A stretch of DNA of 64,000 bases from an uncultured Hyphomonas sp. (GTDB taxonomy: Bacteria; Pseudomonadota; Alphaproteobacteria; Caulobacterales; Hyphomonadaceae). This document shows, piece after piece, positions 23,303 through 32,120 of this stretch. Position 1 is the first letter of the stretch, and every line of letters begins with the position of its first letter. Under the pieces are notes generated by a model. It searched no databases, was not told the origin of the DNA, and worked only from the letters and a program-made list of their open reading frames with translations. The translations under genes were made by a program, and so were the position numbers. The DNA lies in contig NZ_OY787456.1 in the NCBI RefSeq assembly GCF_963678875.1, positions 1,674,001 to 1,738,000 of the forward strand, written 5' to 3'.

Positions 23303-24228
23303 CTGGGCAGTCCCGGTTTGCCGGCCTGGTCGGGATGGGTGTCGACATAGGCGCGTTTCAGTTCAACGGAGCGATTGTGCTGGCCATCCGGGCTCCAGCC
23401 CGGCGCATTGATGCAGCGGCCGAACCATTTGTCCGGACGCAGGCCGTCGCTGGCGCAGTCTCGCATCAGGGCGAAGAATTCGTGGAAGGCCACGGTGAAC
23501 GGATTGTGGGAGCCGACCGGTTTGACGATGCCATACACCGGCTTGTCCTCGTCCAGCTCAGGCACGAAGGTGCCGAACATCTTGTCCCAGATGATGAAGA
23601 CCCCGGCATAATTCGTGTCGAGATAACGCGGGTTCGTGGCGTGGTGCACCCGGTGGTGCGACGGCGTATTCATCACCGCCTCGAACCATTTCGGCATCCG
23701 GTTGATCGCCTCGGTATGGATCCAGAACTGGTAGAGGAGGTTCCAGCCTGCTGCGAAGCCGATGAGGTAAGGGTGGAAGCCGAGGATCACCATCGGAAGC
23801 CCGAGGATGTAGAGCCCGGTGAACGGCCCGAACCAAGGCTGGCGCAAGGCGGTGGTCAGATTGTAGTGCTCGGAGGAATGGTGGGTGACGTGTTCCATCC
23901 ACCACCAGCGTGCCCTGTGCGCGAAACGGTGCTTCCAGTAGTAGATGAAATCATACAGCACGAAGCAGGCGATGAAGCTCCACCAGGTATAGGGCAGGGT
24001 CAGTACGCGGTAAGGCCAGGCAACGATCAGCAGCCCGAAGAAGATGGTCGCCGTCAGCGTGTTCACGACCACATTGCCGATGCCCATCGCGAGCGAAGTG
24101 ATCGCGTCCCTGGTTTCGTACCGCCCGTGGAACCGCCCGGTCTTTACACCCCACCATTCCAGCACGACCGACAGCACGAAGAACGGCGCTGCATAGGTCG
24201 TGACGGGTGGGAAGTCATGGAACTCCAT
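23299..24228 (-). CDS. Sterol desaturase / fatty acid hydroxylase family membrane protein
   Basis: About 309 residues with several membrane helices (for example VVVNTLTATIFFGLLIVAW and YTWWSFIACFVLYDFIYYW) and the histidine clusters of non-haem di-iron hydroxylases: HRFAH, HVTHHSSEH and HHRVHHATN. It probably hydroxylates or desaturates a lipid in the inner membrane. A TTG nine bases upstream could be used, but the ATG at 24228 has GAGG at workable spacing. It follows the amidohydrolase gene by about a dozen bases and overlaps the NTF2-like gene. Confidence 0.9.
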   Translation of the reverse strand: MEFHDFPPVTTYAAPFFVLSVVLEWWGVKTGRFHGRYETRDAITSLAMGIGNVVVNTLTATIFFGLLIVAWPYRVLTLPYTWWSFIACFVLYDFIYYWKHRFAHRARWWWMEHVTHHSSEHYNLTTALRQPWFGPFTGLYILGLPMVILGFHPYLIGFAAGWNLLYQFWIHTEAINRMPKWFEAVMNTPSHHRVHHATNPRYLDTNYAGVFIIWDKMFGTFVPELDEDKPVYGIVKPVGSHNPFTVAFHEFFALMRDCASDGLRPDKWFGRCINAPGWSPDGQHNRSVELKRAYVDTHPDQAGKPGLPR

Positions 24229-24240
24229 GTGCCGCAAGCC

Positions 24241-25548
24241 TCAGAGCGCGTCGCCCTGAACGTCCCCATTCAGCTTGTAAACGACGCCTTCCTTCATGAC
24301 GAAGCCGACATCCGCCAACAGGGACATGTCCTCCAGCGGGTTGCCTGTGACAGCGACGAAATCGGCTGAGCAGCCGGCTTCAACACAGCCGACGATCCCT
24401 GTCTTTCCCAGCGCGTCGGCGGCATTGACGGTTGCGGCCTGCAGGGCTTGCATCGGCGTCATGCCGAACTGGACCATGCGCGAGAACTGGTTGCCGTTCA
24501 GGCCGTGCGGGTAGACGCCGGAGTCTGATCCGAAAACCATTTTTACGCCCGCCTTCACAGCGCGGGTGAAACTGTCGCGCTGGATTTGGGAGATGGCGCG
24601 TTCCTTGTCGAGCGACTCCTGAAGGATGCCGTTCTTTTCGCCTTCCGACAGGGTGTATTCGGTGTTGTAGATATCCATGGAGAGCCAGACACCACGTTCC
24701 TTGGCCAACTGGATCGTTTCGTCGTCGAGGATGGAAGCGTGCTCAATCGTGTCGACACCGGCAAGAATTGCGTTCCGGATTCCGATCGTGCCATGCGCGT
24801 GGCTGGCGATCTTCAGGCCGCGGGCATGAGCTTCTTCGGCTGCGGCGGTCAGTTCCTCCAGCGTGCCTTGAGCGGCGCCCAGGGCGGTTCCTTTGGAAAA
24901 TACCCCGCCGGTGGAGCAGGTCTTGATCAGGTCGACACCGTATTTGATGTTCTCCCGAACCTGCGCCCGGAATTCCCACGGGCCGGTCGCGACGCCTTCA
25001 CCTGACAGGGCGTATTCCGATGGCAGCAGGTTGTTGTCAGAGCAGTGTCCGCCGACGATGCCGACAGGCGGGCCGGAAACATACATGCGCGGACCGGGCA
25101 CGTCGCCTTCATTGATGGCATCGCGCAGGGCGACATCGCCATAGCTCTCTGCGCCGACATTGCGCACAGTGGTGAAGCCCGCAAGCAGGGTCAGCTTCGC
25201 GTTCTTCACGCCTGTGATGGCCATGCGCTCATCCGAGAAGCTGAGAGAGTAATAGGGCGGGTCTTCCGCATCGCCCGTCAGGTGGACATGCATGTCGATG
25301 AAGCCCGGCATCAGGGTCGAGCCGCTGCCGAAGGCAATGATATCCGCACCTTCAGGCGCCTTGAGCGATGATTTGGTGCCCCTCGCGGTCACCTTTCCGT
25401 CCGTGATGATGAACGCTGCGTTCCGGATTGTTTTGCCCGCTGCCGGATCCACGAATTTGTCCGCCGTCAGGTAAGTCGTCTCGGCAAGCGCTGGTGCGGT
25501 GAAGCCCGACGCAAATGCAATTGCGGTGAGGGCGGGTAGGATTCGCAT
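24241..25548 (-). CDS. Exported amidohydrolase (imidazolonepropionase-like)
   Basis: A 435-residue metal-dependent hydrolase with a cleavable signal peptide (MRILPALTAIAFASGFTAPALA). Metal ligands are visible as the H-x-H of DMHVHLTGD, the histidines of ASHAHG and TIEHAS, and the aspartate of VFGSDSGVYPHG. The AMHV/HxH and CSTGGVFSKG blocks are typical of the Xaa-Pro dipeptidase-like and carboxypeptidase-like periplasmic amidohydrolases common in Caulobacterales. The peptide or lactam substrate is unknown. It leads a run with the sterol desaturase, NTF2-like and GNAT genes. Confidence 0.9.
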   Translation of the reverse strand: MRILPALTAIAFASGFTAPALAETTYLTADKFVDPAAGKTIRNAAFIITDGKVTARGTKSSLKAPEGADIIAFGSGSTLMPGFIDMHVHLTGDAEDPPYYSLSFSDERMAITGVKNAKLTLLAGFTTVRNVGAESYGDVALRDAINEGDVPGPRMYVSGPPVGIVGGHCSDNNLLPSEYALSGEGVATGPWEFRAQVRENIKYGVDLIKTCSTGGVFSKGTALGAAQGTLEELTAAAEEAHARGLKIASHAHGTIGIRNAILAGVDTIEHASILDDETIQLAKERGVWLSMDIYNTEYTLSEGEKNGILQESLDKERAISQIQRDSFTRAVKAGVKMVFGSDSGVYPHGLNGNQFSRMVQFGMTPMQALQAATVNAADALGKTGIVGCVEAGCSADFVAVTGNPLEDMSLLADVGFVMKEGVVYKLNGDVQGDAL

Positions 25549-25755
25549 TGTGTAGCAGTCCTCTGCAATCTATCCGGGGTTTTCATGAACTATCCGGCTC
25601 GTTGACCCTGCGCGTCAAGCACGTGAAGCGGCGGGCACGGGTTCCGATATTCCGGCATTCTTCGAGGGAAGGGAGCCGATTGTCCATTCTGGTTGCTTGA
25701 CGGACCTTGCGGAACCCCGCCTCACTGGCGGGCGAAGCAACAGGGAGACAAGCCA

Positions 25756-26676
25756 ATGGCAGCAACGGCGCTCAAGGAATTCACGGAAATCAAGCTGGAG
25801 AAGGAAGATGGCATCGCCATCCTGACCCTGCACCGGCCGGACAAGATGAACGCTTTCACAGGCAAGATGATGCAGGAGATGATCGAGGCTTTCGACATCA
25901 CCGATGCGGACGATGACATCCGCGTCGTCATCGTCACGGGTCATGGCGACCGCGCCTTCTGCGCAGGGGCCGACCTTTCTTCCGGTGCCAAGACGTTCGA
26001 CTATGACAAGCGCGCAGGCGACGGCGAAGCAGGCCGGACCGCCAATGAAGATATCCAGCGTGATGGCGGTGGCCGCGTAACGCTGCGGATCTTCGACAGC
26101 CTGAAGCCGGTGATCGGCGCGATCAACGGCGCCGCCGTCGGTATCGGTGTGACCATGCAGCTGGCGATGGATATCCGCCTTGCATCGGACAATGCGCGCT
26201 TCGGCTTCGTGTTCAACCGCCGGGGCATCAACCCGGAAGCCGCATCGTCCTACTTCCTGCCGCGTCTGGTCGGCATCCAGCAGGCGCTGGACTGGTGCTA
26301 TACCGGCCGGATCTTCCCGGCACAGGAGGCCAAGGACGGCGGGCTCGTGAAGGAGGTTTATCCGCAGGCGGAGCTGATGAACGAAGCGAAAAAGCTGGCA
26401 CGTGAAATCGCCGACAATACGGCAGCCGTGTCCACCACGCTGACCAAGCACATGATGTGGCGCATGCTGGGTGCGAGCCATCCGATGGAAGCGCACATTG
26501 TCGACTCCGCATCGATCTACTCGCGCGGCAAGACCGAAGACGCCCGCGAAGGTGTGATGAGCTTCCTCGAGAAGCGCCAGCCGACCTATCCGGTGAAAGT
26601 CTCCGACGGACTGCCGAGCTTCTTCCCGTGGTGGGAAGAGCCGGAATTCAAATGGATTGGCGGTGACGGCTCGTGA
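25756..26676 (+). CDS. Enoyl-CoA hydratase/isomerase (crotonase family)
   Basis: About 306 residues. The oxyanion-hole segments are AFCAGADLSSG and INGAAVGIGVTMQLAMDIRLA, and the family's catalytic region is RRGINPEAASSYFLPRLVG. It appears to be a crotonase with a C-terminal extension like those in fatty acid or aromatic catabolism. The ATG at 25756 with AGGGAGA upstream is chosen over an earlier in-frame start. Its stop overlaps the next gene's GTG start (GTGA), so the pair is cotranscribed. Confidence 0.92.
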   Translation: MAATALKEFTEIKLEKEDGIAILTLHRPDKMNAFTGKMMQEMIEAFDITDADDDIRVVIVTGHGDRAFCAGADLSSGAKTFDYDKRAGDGEAGRTANEDIQRDGGGRVTLRIFDSLKPVIGAINGAAVGIGVTMQLAMDIRLASDNARFGFVFNRRGINPEAASSYFLPRLVGIQQALDWCYTGRIFPAQEAKDGGLVKEVYPQAELMNEAKKLAREIADNTAAVSTTLTKHMMWRMLGASHPMEAHIVDSASIYSRGKTEDAREGVMSFLEKRQPTYPVKVSDGLPSFFPWWEEPEFKWIGGDGS

Positions 26677-27644
26677 GCGAGCAGCACTTCGAATTCGTAA
26701 AAACGAATGGCGTCACGCTACGCGTGGCGACAGCCGGGGACGGGCCGCTTGTCGTGCTCGTCCACGGTTTCCCCGAAAGCTGGTATTCGTGGCGCCACCA
26801 GATCAAGGCGCTCAGCGAAGCCGGCTATCGGGTGGCCGCGCCGGATGTGCGCGGCTATGGCGAGTCCGAACGGCCAGAGGCGATTGAAGCCTACGACCTT
26901 GAAAGCCTGACCGGTGATATCGCCGAAGTGGCAGAAGCGCTTTCGCCCGGCGAAAAAGCGGTTGTAATCGGACACGACTGGGGGGCGCCGATTGCGTGGA
27001 ATACCGCCCGTCTGCATGCGGACAGGTTTCGAGCAGTCGCCGGGCTTTCCGTGCCGTACACGCCGATGGGTGACGTCATGTTCCTGGACATGGTGCACAA
27101 GGTGTTCACGGAACGGGGCCTGTTCTTCTACCAGGTCTATTTCCAGGATGTGGGCCCGCCGGAAGCGGAACTGGAAGCCGATCCCGCGGCAACGATCCGC
27201 CGGTTCTACTATGCGATTTCCGGCGATGCCCCCGATGGCACCTGGCCGACCGACAAGAAGCATGGCGACACGCTGCTGCACCGCCTGCCGGAACCGCCGA
27301 TGCCGTTGCCATGGCTGGATGAGGAGGATGTCGCTTATTACGACAGCCAGTTCCGGACGTCCGGTTTCAGCGGGCCGCTGAACCGGTACCGCAACCACGC
27401 ACGCGACTATGCATTCCTGAAGAACCATCCCGCCAATCCGGTCATCCAGCAGCCGTCACTGTTCATCGGCGGCACGAAAGACCTGGTGCTGAAGATGTTC
27501 CGCGGGGACGTCGTTGCGGCGATGAAACCCAACCTGGCGGACCTGCGCGGATGCCACCTGCTGGAGGGCTGTGGCCACTGGACCCAGCAGGAGCGTCCGG
27601 AAGAGGTGAACCGCCTCCTGATCGACTGGCTGGGCGGGCTGTAA
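26673..27644 (+). CDS. Alpha/beta hydrolase, epoxide hydrolase-like
   Basis: A 323-residue alpha/beta hydrolase. The HGFPESWYSWRHQI oxyanion segment and GHDWGAPIAW nucleophile elbow (D102) are hallmarks of soluble epoxide hydrolases and haloalkane dehalogenases, and the catalytic His lies in GCGHWTQQERPE. The aspartate nucleophile with HGFPE favours epoxide hydrolase. The start is GTG at 26673, overlapping the crotonase stop by 4 bases, so the two probably act on one pathway. Confidence 0.9.
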   Translation: MSEQHFEFVKTNGVTLRVATAGDGPLVVLVHGFPESWYSWRHQIKALSEAGYRVAAPDVRGYGESERPEAIEAYDLESLTGDIAEVAEALSPGEKAVVIGHDWGAPIAWNTARLHADRFRAVAGLSVPYTPMGDVMFLDMVHKVFTERGLFFYQVYFQDVGPPEAELEADPAATIRRFYYAISGDAPDGTWPTDKKHGDTLLHRLPEPPMPLPWLDEEDVAYYDSQFRTSGFSGPLNRYRNHARDYAFLKNHPANPVIQQPSLFIGGTKDLVLKMFRGDVVAAMKPNLADLRGCHLLEGCGHWTQQERPEEVNRLLIDWLGGL

Positions 27645-27663
27645 GGCCCGCCTGCCGGCAAGC

Positions 27664-28434
27664 CTAGAAATTCACCCGGTTTGAAACCGCTCCATCCACG
27701 ATGAGGTTCACGCCTGTCGTGTAGGAAGAGGCAGGGCTGGCCAGGAAGACGGCGGCATTTGCGATCTCCTGTGGCGTGGCACAGCGTCCGGTCGGGTTGC
27801 GGGAATTGGCCTGCTTGAAGAATTCCGGCTGGTTGGTCTCGATCATGTGCCAGATGCCGCCCTCGAAATAGACCATGCCCGGCGACACGACATTCACACG
27901 CAGGCGTTTGGCGGCGTTTTCGCGGGCAAGGCCTTTGGCGAAGTGGATGAGCGACGCCTTGACCGGGCCGTAGGAGTCCGCCCGGTCGGCCTGCGCGGCG
28001 GAGACAGAGGCGATGATGACGAACGCAGCATCGCCATTCGACTTTGCGGACTTGCTCAGGAACGGCTCTGCCGCATTGAACGCGTTGACGGCGCCCAGCA
28101 CGTCCAGCTGGAAGTTCTGGGTCCAGGCTTCCGGCGTGTTGCCTTGCGCCATGGCACCGGCATTCGAGACCAGGATGTCGATCCCGCCAAGCTCGACGCC
28201 TGCTGACTGGATCCATGATTTGAGGGCGTCTGCGTCGGTGATGTCCACCGACGCGCCGGTCGCCTTCACGCCCTTTGCCTGAAGTGCTTCGACAGCCTCC
28301 GAGACCTGACCGGCGTTCCGGGCGCACACGGCGACATTTGCGCCTTCACCGGCCAGTGTGTCGGCGATAGCGCGGCCGATGCCGCGTGTGCCGCCAAGAA
28401 TGACGGCGTTCTTTCCTTTGAGATTCAGATCCAC
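27664..28434 (-). CDS. SDR family oxidoreductase
   Basis: About 256 residues of the classical short-chain dehydrogenase type: nucleotide motif GGTRGIGRAIADTLAGEG, the NAG motif at LVSNAG, and the catalytic Ser and Tyr-x-x-x-Lys in IASVSAAQADRADSYGPVKASL. The GTG at 28434 is preferred because AGGAGGAAA sits just upstream. Substrate unknown. It converges on the epoxide hydrolase-like gene. Confidence 0.9.
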   Translation of the reverse strand: MDLNLKGKNAVILGGTRGIGRAIADTLAGEGANVAVCARNAGQVSEAVEALQAKGVKATGASVDITDADALKSWIQSAGVELGGIDILVSNAGAMAQGNTPEAWTQNFQLDVLGAVNAFNAAEPFLSKSAKSNGDAAFVIIASVSAAQADRADSYGPVKASLIHFAKGLARENAAKRLRVNVVSPGMVYFEGGIWHMIETNQPEFFKQANSRNPTGRCATPQEIANAAVFLASPASSYTTGVNLIVDGAVSNRVNF

Positions 28435-28537
28435 TTGGGTTTCCTCCTGCGGTTTTCCGTGAGTGTGGCGGCAAAGGCGGGCGAAACCAACACCTGCCGT
28501 CGCGTTGAGACTTGCCAGATCGTCCTGCCATTGTTTG

Positions 28538-29032
28538 ATGGAGGACATGCAGAACCTTCTTCCCATCGCTGCCGACATTGGCGAGCGCCTCAAACAGCGC
28601 GGCGAGACCGTTGCGATTTCGGAATCTTCCGCCGGTGGCCTGATTTCAGCTGCGCTGCTGGCCCAACCGGGCGCGTCGGCCTTTTACCGTGGAGGTGGGG
28701 TGATCTACACGCCGCAAGCTTTCCGGGGGCTGTTAGGGCTGACCAAGGAAGACCTGGGCGACATGCGTTCCTCAACAGAGCCGTATGCGCGGCTGCTGTC
28801 GCGGACGATCCGGGGGAAGTTGCGGGCGGATTGGGGGCTCTGTGAAACCGGCGCGTCCGGTCCGAACGGCAATCCCTATGGCGATGCGGCGGGGCACACT
28901 TGCGTGGCCGTCTGCGGCCCGGACCGGTTTGAGGTTTCGCGCACGCTGGAAACCGGGATCAGTGACCGGGAAGACAATATGCGCCGCTTCGCCATTGAGG
29001 CGCTGGACCTGCTGCACGCGGCTTTGGCCTGA
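28538..29032 (+). CDS. CinA-C domain protein / nicotinamide-nucleotide amidase
   Basis: About 164 residues of the CinA C-terminal (PncC) family, which deamidates nicotinamide mononucleotide in pyridine nucleotide recycling. SESSAGGLISAALLAQPGAS and GLCETGASGPNGNPYGDAAGHTCVAV are the family cores. A second start at 28547 is possible, but its ribosome site would be too close. It converges on dnaB, with the stops four bases apart. Confidence 0.85.
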   Translation: MEDMQNLLPIAADIGERLKQRGETVAISESSAGGLISAALLAQPGASAFYRGGGVIYTPQAFRGLLGLTKEDLGDMRSSTEPYARLLSRTIRGKLRADWGLCETGASGPNGNPYGDAAGHTCVAVCGPDRFEVSRTLETGISDREDNMRRFAIEALDLLHAALA

Positions 29033-29035
29033 ACC

Positions 29036-30535
29036 CTATTCGAGGTCTGCGGCGTAGCCTTTTTGCTCCTTGGTCAGGTCGCCAAAGCGGGTGACGTTGG
29101 AGTCGAAGGCGAGTTCCACGCGGCCGATCGGGCCGTGACGCTGCTTGCCGATGATACATTCGGCCTTGCCATAGACCTCATCCATGCGTTGGCGCCACTG
29201 GGCCCATTTCTCGTTTGAGGCCGGATCGGTCGGGTCTGCACCGGGCTCCGTTCGGGCGAGATAGTATTCCTCACGGTAGACGAACATGACGACGTCGGCA
29301 TCCTGCTCGATGGAGCCGGATTCACGAAGGTCGGAGAGCTGTGGGCGTTTGTCGTCGCGCTGCTCCACCGCACGGGAGAGCTGGGACAGGGCGATGATCG
29401 GGACGTTCAGATCCTTGGCCAGCGCCTTCAGAGACGTCGTGATCTGGGTGATCTCCTGCACGCGGCTGGCATTGGGGCCGGACGTGCTGACGGTGATCAG
29501 CTGCAGGTAGTCGATCACGATCATGTCGAGGCCGACAGAGCGCTGCAGGCGGCGGGCGCGCGCAGCCAGCTGGCTGATCGAGATGCCGCCGGTATCGTCG
29601 ATATAGAGCGGCAGGTTCTGCAGCTCTTCGGTCGCTTCGCGCAGGCGTTCGAAGTCGCCCTTGTCGAGATCGCCCTGACGGATGCGGTGGGTCGTGATGC
29701 CGGTACGCTCCGCGATAATACGCGTGGCGAGCTGTTCGTTGGACATCTCCAGAGAGAAGAAGCCGACAATCGCTCCGTCCACGGTCTTCTTGGAGCCGTC
29801 CTCCTGCATCTCCGCGCGGTAGGCGGAGGCGGCGTTATAGGCGATGTTGGTCGCGAGCGAGGTTTTACCCATGGACGGGCGCCCGGCGAGGATGATCAGG
29901 TCAGACCGGTGCATGCCGCCGAGTTTCTCGTCGAGGTCTCGCAGGCCGGTCGGGATACCGGCGATCTTGCCTTCGCGCTTGTAGGCGGCCTCGGCCGTCT
30001 TCAGCGATTCCGTCAGCGCCTCGGCAAAGCTGGTGAAGCCGCGGCCGGACGCGCCGCGTTCGGCGAGATCGAACAGCTGGCGTTCGGCCAGTTCGATCTG
30101 GCGCTCACCGCTTTCATCCGGGGTGGGATGGAGCGCGCGGCCCTGCAGGTCGCTGCCGATGCCGACCAGTGAGCGGCGCATGGCGAGGTCGCGGATCATG
30201 TGGGCGTAGTCGCTCACCTCTGCACCGAAGGCTGCAGAGTCGAGCAATTGCTCCAGGTAACGCGCCCCGCCGATCTCGGAGAGTTTCTCGGCCTTCTCGA
30301 AATGCTCGCGCAGGGTGACACCATCGGCGATCCGGCCCTGCTGGATCATGACGGAGGCGACTTCGTACAATTCCTGGTGTGCGGGGGCGTAGAAATCCGT
30401 TGAGCGCAGGATGTCAGCGACACGCTGGTAGGAGTTGTTGTCGAACAGGATTGCACCCAGCACGGCGGCTTCGGCCGACAGATTGTGCGGCGGCGCGATG
30501 ACGTCTTTGGGGGAGGCTGTATCGTCGAGAGGCAT
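29036..30535 (-). CDS. dnaB: Replicative DNA helicase DnaB
   Basis: A 499-residue hexameric helicase that unwinds DNA at the fork. The N-terminal helical domain spans about 1-130. The RecA-like domain has Walker A at GRPSMGKTS, Walker B at DMIVIDYLQL, the arginine-rich H3/H4 motifs around LSQLSRAVEQRDDKRPQLSDLRESG and the C-terminal GPIGRVEL strand. Length is normal and no intein is present. It lies downstream of rpsF-rpsR-rplI on the same strand, separated by a terminator, in the widespread order. Confidence 0.97.
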   Translation of the reverse strand: MPLDDTASPKDVIAPPHNLSAEAAVLGAILFDNNSYQRVADILRSTDFYAPAHQELYEVASVMIQQGRIADGVTLREHFEKAEKLSEIGGARYLEQLLDSAAFGAEVSDYAHMIRDLAMRRSLVGIGSDLQGRALHPTPDESGERQIELAERQLFDLAERGASGRGFTSFAEALTESLKTAEAAYKREGKIAGIPTGLRDLDEKLGGMHRSDLIILAGRPSMGKTSLATNIAYNAASAYRAEMQEDGSKKTVDGAIVGFFSLEMSNEQLATRIIAERTGITTHRIRQGDLDKGDFERLREATEELQNLPLYIDDTGGISISQLAARARRLQRSVGLDMIVIDYLQLITVSTSGPNASRVQEITQITTSLKALAKDLNVPIIALSQLSRAVEQRDDKRPQLSDLRESGSIEQDADVVMFVYREEYYLARTEPGADPTDPASNEKWAQWRQRMDEVYGKAECIIGKQRHGPIGRVELAFDSNVTRFGDLTKEQKGYAADLE

Positions 30536-30644
30536 GGTGTTAACCCTACCTTACCTGAGGTGAGAGTGCACGGTGATAGAGCGGCCAGACCTGTGGATAA
30601 GTTGGCCTGAACAGTGGATGGTCCGCGAACCCTCGGAAAAGGCA

Positions 30645-30677
30645 AAGAAAAAGGCCGCACCCGGAAGTGCGGCCTTT
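30645..30677 (-). terminator. Terminator after rplI
   Basis: An 11-bp perfect stem AAAGGCCGCAC/GTGCGGCCTTT with a 6-base loop, followed on the minus strand by a T-run (TTTTTCTTT). It ends the rpsF-rpsR-rplI transcript ahead of dnaB. Confidence 0.85.
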
Positions 30678-30699
30678 CCTGTCTGGTATGCCGTGAAGC

Positions 30700-31287
30700 T
30701 TATTCTTCTTCGGCCGGGCCTTCAGCAGCGCGGTCGGCAGCGGCTTCCGCCAGCTCGCCAGCCTGCTCTTCAGCGAGGGCCTGGTTGGCAGCCTGCAGCG
30801 AAGCGACAATGTCTTCGCCTTTGGCCTGACGCTCGGCTTCTTCGGCAGAGCGGGCAACGTTTGCCTGCACCGTGATGCTGACTTCCGCGTGAAGACGGAT
30901 GGCCACATCATACAGGCCGATCGCCTTGATCGGCTTGTCGAGGCGCACACCCGAACGCGGAACGCTGTAGCCAGCGGCTTCAGCGGCGTCGGCAACGTCA
31001 CGTGCGGTCACCGAACCGTACAGCTGACCGGTGTCGCCGGCCTGACGGATCAGGACGAAGACGGCGCCGTCGAGCTTCTGGGATTCAGCTTCAGCAGCTG
31101 CGCGGGCTTCAGCATTGCGGGCTTCGATGGCATCGCGTTCACGCTCGAAACGGGCGCGGTTGCGGTCGTTGGCCATCAGGGCCTTGCCTTGCGGGAGAAG
31201 GAAGTTGCGGGCGAAGCCGTTCTTCACCTTCACTTCGTCGCCAATGCCGCCGAGGTTGTCGACGCGCTCAAGGAGGATCACTTGCAT
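30700..31287 (-). CDS. rplI: 50S ribosomal protein L9
   Basis: A 195-residue L9. The N-terminal rRNA-binding domain starts MQVILLERVDNLGGIGDEVKVKNGFARNFLLPQG, split by the long central helix. The C-terminal domain is followed by an acidic alanine-rich tail of about 45 residues, longer than in E. coli but common in Alphaproteobacteria. It follows rpsR by 12 bases. Confidence 0.97.
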   Translation of the reverse strand: MQVILLERVDNLGGIGDEVKVKNGFARNFLLPQGKALMANDRNRARFERERDAIEARNAEARAAAEAESQKLDGAVFVLIRQAGDTGQLYGSVTARDVADAAEAAGYSVPRSGVRLDKPIKAIGLYDVAIRLHAEVSITVQANVARSAEEAERQAKGEDIVASLQAANQALAEEQAGELAEAAADRAAEGPAEEE

Positions 31288-31299
31288 GTCAGTCTCTCC

Positions 31300-31557
31300 T
31301 TACTTCACTTCGAACGGAAGCAGGGCGAGCATGCGGGCACGTTTGATGGCCTGGGCAAGCTTGCGCTGGTTCTTCAGGTTCACGGCCGTGATGCGGCTCG
31401 GCACGATTTTCCCTTTTTCAGAGATGTAGCGCTGGAGCAGTTTCACGTCCTTGTAGTCGATCGTCTGGGCGTTATCGCCTGAAAACGGATCGACCTTGCG
31501 GCGGCGGCCGAACGGACGGCGGGCCGGGATATTGGTGATGTTCAGTTTCTGAGCCAT
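31300..31557 (-). CDS. rpsR: 30S ribosomal protein S18
   Basis: An 85-residue S18. The family core is FSGDNAQTIDYKDVKLLQRYISEKGKIVPSR, split here only for reading, then ITAVNLKNQRKLAQAIKRARMLALLPF. S18 binds S6 in the small-subunit platform. It sits 14 bases after rpsF in the standard gene order. Confidence 0.97.
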   Translation of the reverse strand: MAQKLNITNIPARRPFGRRRKVDPFSGDNAQTIDYKDVKLLQRYISEKGKIVPSRITAVNLKNQRKLAQAIKRARMLALLPFEVK

Positions 31558-31571
31558 GTCCTGTCCCTTTC

Positions 31572-31910
31572 CTAGTCGCGGCGGCGGTCTTTACGGGAGA
31601 GGACCGGCGACGGTTCGTCGGTAAGCTCTTCCACGCGGATGGTCATGTAGCGCATCACGTCTTCGGACAGGCGCTGGCGGCGTTCCAGTTCGTGGATCGC
31701 GTCAGCCGGACCGTCGATGTTGATCAGCGAGTAGTGACCCTTGCGCTGCTTCTTGATCGGGTAGGCAAGGTTGCGGAGGCCCCAGTACTCGGTTTTGCCG
31801 ATGGTGGCGCCTTTTTCCTTGAGGAAGCCGGACAGTTCTTCGACAAAAGAGTCGACCTGGGCCGGCGAGATGTCAGGTCGTGTGATCACGACATGCTCGT
31901 AAAAAGCCAT
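31572..31910 (-). CDS. rpsF: 30S ribosomal protein S6
   Basis: A 112-residue S6 with the ferredoxin-like fold pattern: MAFYEHVVITRPDISPAQVD, TEYWGLRNLAYPIKKQRKGHY and VMRYMTIRVEEL. The ATG at 31910 has GGGAATG-type spacing upstream and follows a structured leader. The frame stays open upstream, but that part belongs to the leader. S6 and S18 together can bind such leaders in some bacteria. Confidence 0.97.
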   Translation of the reverse strand: MAFYEHVVITRPDISPAQVDSFVEELSGFLKEKGATIGKTEYWGLRNLAYPIKKQRKGHYSLINIDGPADAIHELERRQRLSEDVMRYMTIRVEELTDEPSPVLSRKDRRRD

Positions 31911-31931
31911 GTTTTCATTCCCAAAATCAAA

Positions 31932-32016
31932 GGGATGCGGCGCCTGACAGTGGGAAACTGCCGGACGATGGCCCCTCTTCCCCCGGCTCATTCCGGAGTA
32001 CCAAGGACCGCATCCC
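31932..32016 (-). promoter_or_regulatory. Structured leader upstream of rpsF (S6:S18-type candidate)
   Basis: A perfect 9-bp closing stem, GGGATGCGG/CCGCATCCC, encloses about 67 bases that contain a CTCCGG/CCGGGG hairpin and a CAGT/ACTG hairpin, ending 21 bases before the rpsF start. Known S6:S18 leader motifs are closed stems with a conserved CCG element, and CCG triplets are present here. The match is by general shape only. Confidence 0.55.
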
Positions 32017-32120
32017 TGTCCATGAAGGCGGCTGTAAAGCCTATCTGGCAAGGAATTTCAATAGCTTGCGCACACGCGGTCTCGCCTTTAGGCACGGCGA
32101 AAATTTCGGGAGAATCGCCG

